This document shows positions 58,102 through 64,000 of a stretch of 64,000 nt of DNA, piece by piece (the first letter of the stretch is position 1; each line of letters starts with the position of its first letter). The notes beneath the pieces were generated by a model. That model saw only the letters and a program-made list of their open reading frames with translations. It ran no database searches and had not been told where the DNA came from. Both the position numbers and the translations under genes were made by a program. Origin of the DNA: Cryptomeria japonica (taxonomy: Eukaryota; Streptophyta; Pinopsida; Cupressales; Cupressaceae); NCBI RefSeq assembly GCF_030272615.1, contig NC_081405.1:160106317-160170316 (forward strand), in the 5' to 3' direction.

Positions 58102-58435
58102 TGAATTAATAATAGAGATGACAATGCATACCAAATACAAGAGAAATATATTTTTATTTGAACATGAAATTATTACAAATGAAGACCAGAGATGGTTAGC
58201 CAAGGGTCAGAGCCGATCCAACTAGATCATACTACTTTTCTTAACGATACACAATCTATTTAAAGAACCTGATAGTTGCCAAGAGGAACACAACCATCAA
58301 CCAACTGGTGCTTATAAATTATAACTACCAGAAGCCGGCAAACACTTAATACATAGTCGGATAACCAATATTATAGAAACATAATGATAGGCATTGTACA
58401 CTGACTACGTCCCCCAAAAAAAAAATTGTCTTCTA
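58102..58435 (-). repeat. LTR fragment related to 45802-46272
   Basis: Shares the order ACAATGCATACCA, AAATATATTTTTATT, ACATGAAATTATTACA, AAGACCA.AGATGGTT, TAGTTGCCAAGAGGAACACA and GTCGG.TAACCAATA with the LTR at 45.8 kb, in the same orientation. No target duplication was found, so it may be truncated. An A9 run follows. Confidence 0.65.
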
Positions 58436-58797
58436 GACGACAAGTAAACATCAAGTAATATTAATAATTATGAAAGATTGTCCAAAGTAACGATGGTATT
58501 CTAGACAAACTTGGAAGAGTACTGTTGTGACTGTTTCACACATTGCCCCATTGCAGATGGAGAGCCCCCTTTTTTGCTTGCAATTTCAGTCTTAGGCAGC
58601 TTAGCAATTTCTAGGTCTCTCCTTAGGATGAAATGAGTCATATCAGCTCCTAGAAAGATTGGGTCTGTGATTAAAGATCAAGTTTGAGAGGCAGTAGTGT
58701 TGAGATTTGAATTTGATTGCTTGAGCTTGAAGTGGTGTTCTTATGTGAAAATTGATTAAGTGAGAAAATTTTGGATAATAAGAGGTGAAGCATATCA

Positions 58798-59640
58798 TTC
58801 TTCCGTCCTTCCCTCCATCCCATATCCTCCATTTCATATCCTCCTTCCTTCACACCTTCCCTAGCCGCGGCATCCACCCTTCCATCCCTCCATCCTTCCT
58901 TTCTATCATCCATCCCTCTCCCCTTCACCTTCCACTACCACCTTTTACCTTCCATATCCCTTATATCTCCCTTTCCACTTCACCTTCCTTCCATTCCACT
59001 ACACATCCTCTTCCAACCTTCCACTCATCCTCCTCCTTTCATCCTCTATCTTCCATCCCTTATCCCTCCAACCTCCTGCATCTTTCTTCCTTTATCACCC
59101 CTTAACTACTGTATTCACCTTCCCCTTTACGTAACTTCCCTTCCCTAAACCCTTCCTACCATTCATCATCTCATTTCTTCCTATCCTTCATCTGCCTTCC
59201 ACTACCTCATCCTAACCCACTTATTTTCCTATCCTATCCTAACCACTACCCTTCCATTTCCTACATCCTATCCTAATCTCCCACCTTATCCCCCTTTACC
59301 ATTACTTCACCTACTTAACCCCATCCCAGCCTTATGAATCCCTTTACCCACCGCCAACTCCTTATTTCCTTTTCCTACATCCCCCGACACCTTTCCCACC
59401 TACGTCCCTTACAACCCTCCACCCCCCGGCACCTTCCTTACTCCACATCCTTCATCCCTTCCTTAGCCGCGGCATGTCCCTTACCTCACCTTCCTTACAC
59501 CCCTCTCCACCACAGCACATCCTCTTCCAACCTCTGACACCCCTATCTGACCCACAGCACATCCTATACCACAACATCCTTTAGCCCCCCTCCTCGCGGC
59601 ATATCTACCCCTTCATATCCTTTACTTCCTCTCCCACACG
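58798..59640. repeat. CT-rich low-complexity tract (CCTTCC/CATCC)
   Basis: About 840 bp of near-pure pyrimidine text on the plus strand with recurrent CCTTCC, CCATCC, CACCTTCC and, less often, AGCCGCGGCAT (58862-58872 and 59464-59474). No strong self-pairing. It takes the place of the hairpin arrays in the U3 of the other units. Confidence 0.85.
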
Positions 59641-60756
59641 GCATGTGCTTTCCACTTAAATACCTGATGAAAGGAGGGAATATGTGGCGCCAGCAAAGAT
59701 CAAGGAGGGCCCACGAATTAACAAAGAAATATTTTTATTTAGAAAATAAGGCTGGTCACACTTTGAACCCAAGGCACCCGATAAAAAATGGAAAAGAATT
59801 AAGGCCAATGTAGAAAGTCAGCAAGGAAAGAAATACCAACGTGGACCCGAAGGATAAATAACTACGCATTCAACCAAAAGAGCATCGTATTTTGATAATT
59901 CAAAACCGTTGAAACTTTGAAGATAAAGCAAATTCATTTCAAAACAAGTCGGTCATTAATAAAGAATCGGTGCATTGGGAATTGATGGGAAATTTAAAAT
60001 AATATAAAAAACAAACATTTGAAAAGCAAGTCGGCTTTAAAGAGAATAAGAAAAGGGGATACGCCTATAAAGGGGATGGTTGATCATTTCATTTGATCAA
60101 ACATCCAATTTAATTTTATCTCTCTTTTTTTTATGAGGCAGCGAATCTGAGCTAGGCGGAATATTTTTTTATCAGCAGTCAAAGTCATCATAAGAGGGAT
60201 ACAATTTGATCATCAAACAAGACAAATACAGCCTCCTATGTAAAATTCAAAGAACTTCGTCACTGTATCAAGCAAATTTGACACATTGCCGCAAATATAA
60301 CTTTTTTCGGAAGGAATTTTGATCAGTGAAGAGCAGATTTTGTACATCTTTTTGTAAGTTATTATCAGTAATTTCTTGCAGGTCTGATTTTGATACATTT
60401 TTTATCATTTTTCATCAAATTCAGACTCAATTTTATCAGATTACAGTCATAAACCAGGGTTTTGAAAGGGTTTTAATTGAGAATTTTTGTCATCATTTGT
60501 TTTCAGAAAATTCTAAATTGGCTGATTCATGGTTTTAATTAAAATTTATTTGCAAATTTGATAGGCATCTTCGAAGTTAAGTCTGATTTTTCACTATCAA
60601 AGTCTTAGGATCAGCATTTAAAGTTTAGCAATTCATTAAGATTCTAATAGAGCATTCACTCTAAAAGTGGATTGCTGACTTAATAGAAGATTTTCAGTTA
60701 TGAAAACATCAATATCATATTAAAATCCTAACTTAGACAATTCTTCCAGGAAGTAG

Positions 60757-62461
60757 ATGGCAGCCTCGAAAGCTGGAGGTCTCACAAGACAAACTATCAT
60801 CAAGGAAGATGCGAAAGGAGCACTACCTGAATCAAAGATTACCTCGCTATGGGCAAATGTGCGAGACACCAACTTGGGCAAGATTGACATGAAGAAATTT
60901 CAAGGCCCTCTCTACACAAGCAAGCCAACTGGGATTTCAGAGAAAATGATTGAAAGTGGAGTTATCCAAGCAGCTGGTTTCCTTCCAGCCATCTAGTGCA
61001 ACGAACTAATAGTTGAATGTGCAAGACACTATAATGTTAATACAAGGCAAAAAAAGCCACGTAATGGTGAAGTGTTAGCATTCTTGTCGGAAACCACTAT
61101 CCTTGAGGCTTTCAACATACTTGAGCCTAAGGACATGATATACAAGAGTAAAGAAGCAGCATTGGCGATCTATGAGGATGACCCCGACAAATGCGTTAGT
61201 ATCATCAATAAGTATTGGTTGTCAAATGCTAGGCCCGCTCTTAGCAAAGTGCCAAGCAATCTCCACCAAACAGACTTCAACGAGGAATTCAGTGACTTGA
61301 TTACCCTACTCAACAGGATCATGGGAAGTCCACATGCCTCCTCATTTGAGAAATGGATGTTCTTCTTCATAGAAGAAGTGACAACTAGAAGTGAGAAGAT
61401 CAACTGGGCTAAGATCATAAGCAACAATCTTGATCTCCAATTGAGAAGACTCGAGTGCACCAAACAATTTCATATGAGCTCCTACATCATATACTCACTA
61501 GCCAGAGCCAAAGAGTACACAGGACTGATGTATGGAGGCCCAATAGGGAATGGAAAGGGAGAAATAAGGGTATGCAAGAATTACACAGTTGCATTTTCAT
61601 AACAAAGCACATTATTGGAGAGTGAATGATGCCTTCTCCATGCATATAACAAGAAAATTGCAAGGCAGCATCCATCAAAGGTTATCCCCGCAAGCACAAG
61701 AATTGGTGAAGAAATACGGTGCTTGGTTCATTCAGTTTCCCAAGTTCACCTACATACGAGTTCAAGGATGCTCATCTCCATCATGCAAGCTTCCACATTA
61801 CCCAATGGACAAGATGGTGTTGTTGGAGGTGTTGAGGCAATTAGTTGCATATGACAAGGCTCAAAAGAACAAACATAAGACTAAGATTTCCTTTCCCATT
61901 GTGGTTGGACAATCATTGGAGGTATGTCCATCTTTGCAAGCAGCTAAGAGAGCAGAAGAGGAGGTGAAAATTTATCCCTTCACTGAATATCCTTTAAGGG
62001 ATAATTTTGATCCATATGGCAACATGAGGAGGAAGAATGGTAACAAACACAAGCACAGGCCACATATAGAAGATTATTGGATGAATGTCAAAGATGATTT
62101 TGAAATTAGAAAAATGGCGTTCTCCAGATTGCCTATAGATATCATCAGGATATTTAGAGTATTCACAATCCCAAATCAAGTACAAGATGATGGAAGACGC
62201 CTCCAACATGCTTATGAGAAAGTGAAAGATAAAGAAATGGAAGTCGATTGGGTTGAGATGGAAGTCACTGATATGAACGAGTTGATGAGACCCGTCTTGG
62301 CTTACACAAAAGGATGGGTAGAATATCAAAATAACATATTGAAGAGTCAAAATGTGCAACTCACCTTTGATATGATGGGAGATTTGGATTCTTCAAATGA
62401 GGAAACAAAAAGCGTAAGCAAGGAGGAGGGGTCAAAACTGTTGAGTTTCGATCAGATTTGA
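60757..62461 (+). pseudogene. D gene: U3-encoded family member, N-terminal and core parts
   Basis: Starts MAASKAGGLTRQTIIKED after a splice-acceptor-like TTCTTCCAG. Order: ISEKMIESGVIQAAGFLPAI, stop at about 60994, LIVECARHYN, VLAFLSETTILEAFNILEPK, FNEEFSDLITLLNRIMG, NWAKIISNNLDLQLRRL, MSSYIIYSLARAKEY. A frameshift near 61600 follows, then YWRVNDAFSMHITRKLQGSI, RLSPQAQELVKKYGAWFIQF, KFTYIRVQG, LPHYPMDKMVLLEVLRQLVA, HIEDYWMNV, FTIPNQVQDDGRRLQHAYEK, VTDMNELMRPVLAYTKGWVE. Each block has a counterpart in the A and C genes. It ends at 62461 without the coiled-coil C-terminus, so it is either truncated or stops early. About 570 conceptual residues. Confidence 0.65.
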
Positions 62462-64000
62462 ATAGAAGGTAATTTTAAATTTTATTTGAACTCAATCTCA
62501 GTCTGATATTAATTTGAACAATGAAAGTGACAAATTTAATTTGTAGAATATATGTTGAATTCACTGTGAGTGAATATCATGAATTGTTGAGTGCCACAGG
62601 TTGTAGGTAATCCAACATATATGTAATCCGATCTGCAATGTATGTGTGTAGTTCGATCTTACTGATCACCGATTTTTGTAGGTTATTGACTTCCTTCCAG
62701 TTGAAGATAATTACGAACTGTTGACTATTTCTATATGCCACGAACTATGTGATCACCGACTACTGTATATTGATTTCTTATTTTTATCGTTGTGTGTAGA
62801 TGTCACAAGTTGAATGTGATTCAATCTGTCATAGTATATGTAAACGATGACAGGCTGCAGTATCTTATCGACCTCTCCTTATATCGTTGTTATCATCCCT
62901 CCAAGGAAAACGCAAACTACTAATATACAACCATCACTCTACTGCATATTTCAGCGGGAGGACATTACATTAAGCTATCACTCTACCGCATATTTCAGTG
63001 GGAGAACAATACGTAAAACTTATCACTCAACCACTTATTCAATGGGAGGATTGAGTTACAAATACCAATAAATAGGCGGCAAGCCTGCCTCTTCCACTTG
63101 TTCAGTGGGTATGCTTACAGTCCAGAATTGGTTGATAGTACTACTACTCAACCTTACAAAATATAGGAAATATAGAAAAGAAGAAGAATGCTGATCACAG
63201 AAAATACTATCACCAAACCAGCTCAACACCAACTTCCTAAAATTTGATATAGATAACAGCAGGCTGAAAATGCATAACCAGCAGCACCAAATCACACTAA
63301 AATGCTTCCAACTCTCTCCAAACTCACTCAACACACCCCACAACTCACCCAAACTGACACTAGACACAGAGCGACTAAGAGCAAACTGAAAATGAGCTTC
63401 TAAATACCCCAAAACACCAAGCATGCATCCCAATGCACTCCCAAAACCCACGCCTAAGCTGGAAAGTACGATTTGCAATATAAATTCAAAGACTCCAAAT
63501 TAAAAGCTGCAAACTTACAAAACACATTGCCTAAAGCATAGAAGTTGTTTGAGCCAATACCCAAAATGAAAGGTCGTGCAGGCCAGGAGGTAGGATCAAA
63601 TCTTTGCTTCAACCACACAAGAACCAACAACACTGAGAATTAAGACAGCAAACCAACTCTCTCAAATCCACAAGAACACCACGCAATTCACACAAACGAA
63701 CCTCAGCTAGGAGTGATGTCTCACACTCGAAACTACAATGGAAAAGTCTAGGAGGTTTTCACCCTCGAAGAAGTCTGGAATCAATCCGACAGCATAACAA
63801 TTTTCTCTGGATGATCAAATAAGGAGCCAAACACCTGCATATATAGATTTTCAAGTCTGAAATTCAAATTCAGCTCCCTCCAAATTCACCTCACCAATTT
63901 GCATTTCATTTCAACTGGTGGACCCAAGCATGGCGCCACCCCTTAGTCAAAATCACGCCTAGCAAAAGGAGACCACGATTTTGGCATAGAATATATTGTC
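62462..64000. other. Unassigned right edge
   Basis: No gene recognised. A 140-codon minus frame (63056-63478) is hydrophobic and has no family match. A minus-strand TATA-like CTATATATGC near 63838-63847, followed by AGGTGTTTGGCTCCTTATTTG, resembles the TATA context of E1, so another minus-strand unit may enter from the right. Confidence 0.4.
62920..63110. repeat. Short tandem repeat with TATTTCAG(C/T)GGGAG
   Basis: Three to four diverged copies of about 55 bp: ATCACTCTACTGCATATTTC / AGCGGGAGGACATTAC, then ACTCTACCGCATATTTCAGT / GGGAGAACAATACG, then ACTCAACCACTTATTCAATG / GGAGGATTGAG. A weaker fourth copy is CACTTGTTCAGTGGG. Confidence 0.7.

Larger units (their letters stand above)
58523..62461 (+). 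mobile_element. Unit D: partial gene-bearing unit, plus orientation
   Basis: The U3 start is TGTTGTGACTGTTTCACA at 58523. Its terminal hairpin is TGTGA-CTGTT-TCACA (58526-58540). A second hairpin CCCCAT-TGCAG-ATGGAG has one mismatch (58546-58562), and GCCCCCTTTTTTGCTTGC follows, as in reversed E1. A CT-rich repeat tract and then the D gene come next in the order expected for a unit. AGTAC precedes the start, but no matching right end was found within the window. A plus-strand TATA-like CTATAAAGGGG at about 60065 may belong to a separate LTR upstream of the D gene. The right boundary given is only the end of the gene. Confidence 0.45.

Noticed and set aside
58785-59105. Proline/serine-rich frame in the CT-rich tract
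   Set aside because: Pyrimidine-only DNA cannot encode stop codons on that strand, so the frame is a composition effect.
59665-63060. A possible separate LTR-like unit around the D gene: TGATGAAAGG at 59665 with a plus TATA at about 60065, ending ...GTTACA near 63057 before AATACC
   Set aside because: The candidate duplication (ATACC / AATAC) fits only with a shift, and the ends do not match other units. I kept only the better supported U3 start at 58523.
63056-63478. 140-codon hydrophobic minus frame at the right edge
   Set aside because: No recognisable family, no splice or start context, and it overlaps a tandem repeat. I cannot distinguish it from chance.

Overview
The window is nuclear DNA of a seed plant with a very transposon-rich genome. 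I think a gymnosperm (conifer) is most likely, because one host gene is spread over a 16.5-kb intron packed with nested retroelements; the species cannot be read from the sequence. GC content is low. There are no bacterial features, no tRNA or rRNA genes that I can support, and no CRISPR.

Host gene. Five minus-strand exons (49804-49903, 49580-49700, 49140-49261, 48852-48973, 32144-32303) join in frame into about 208 residues of a multi-pass membrane protein of the alkaline-ceramidase-like (CREST) superfamily. One intron (48974-49139) uses a GC-AG splice pair. The next (32304-48851) is 16,548 bp. The first and last exons were not found and may lie outside the window, so most of the window is probably intron or flank of this gene.

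Nesting. (1) Unit B (starts 6153, runs to about 31.6 kb, minus) was later hit by a non-autonomous LTR element at 6169-11054, by unit A at 11887-23458, and by a chromodomain Ty3/gypsy element at 24527-30626. Unit A was itself hit by unit E1 at 13061-17835. (2) Inside the 16.5-kb intron, a 5'-truncated LINE (33398-42790, 17-bp target duplication) was split by unit C (33458-41498, exact duplication GGTGG), which was split by unit F (38656-40575, exact duplication GAAAC). An AT-rich tract, a gag-protease gypsy relic (43.5-46.3 kb) and a solo LTR (46981-48309, exact duplication CTTGA) follow. (3) Upstream of the exons lie units E2 (50599-53732), E3 (54166-57033, exact duplication GGTCC) and a partial plus-strand unit D (from 58523).

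The most interesting system is the set of units A, B, C, D, E1, E2, E3 and F. Each has TG...CA ends where visible, usually a 5-bp target duplication, one TATA box near the U5 end, and no pol genes, so each behaves like a giant solo LTR. At the U3 terminus most carry a short hairpin whose stem is kept by compensating changes. The U3 interior holds either an array of repeated hairpins (E1: 16 copies at about 176 bp; E2: 8 copies; F: about 11 copies) or a large gene of an unrecognised family (A, B, C, probably D). The four gene copies share motifs and, where complete, end 140-400 bp upstream of the unit's own TATA box. My reading is an LTR family whose U3 encodes an accessory protein, with very fast turnover of U3 repeats. 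This is inference from manual alignment and needs computation.

Other relics: a hAT transposase pseudogene (4575-5526), small tandem duplications, a (GA)14 microsatellite, and unassigned intronic or intergenic stretches.
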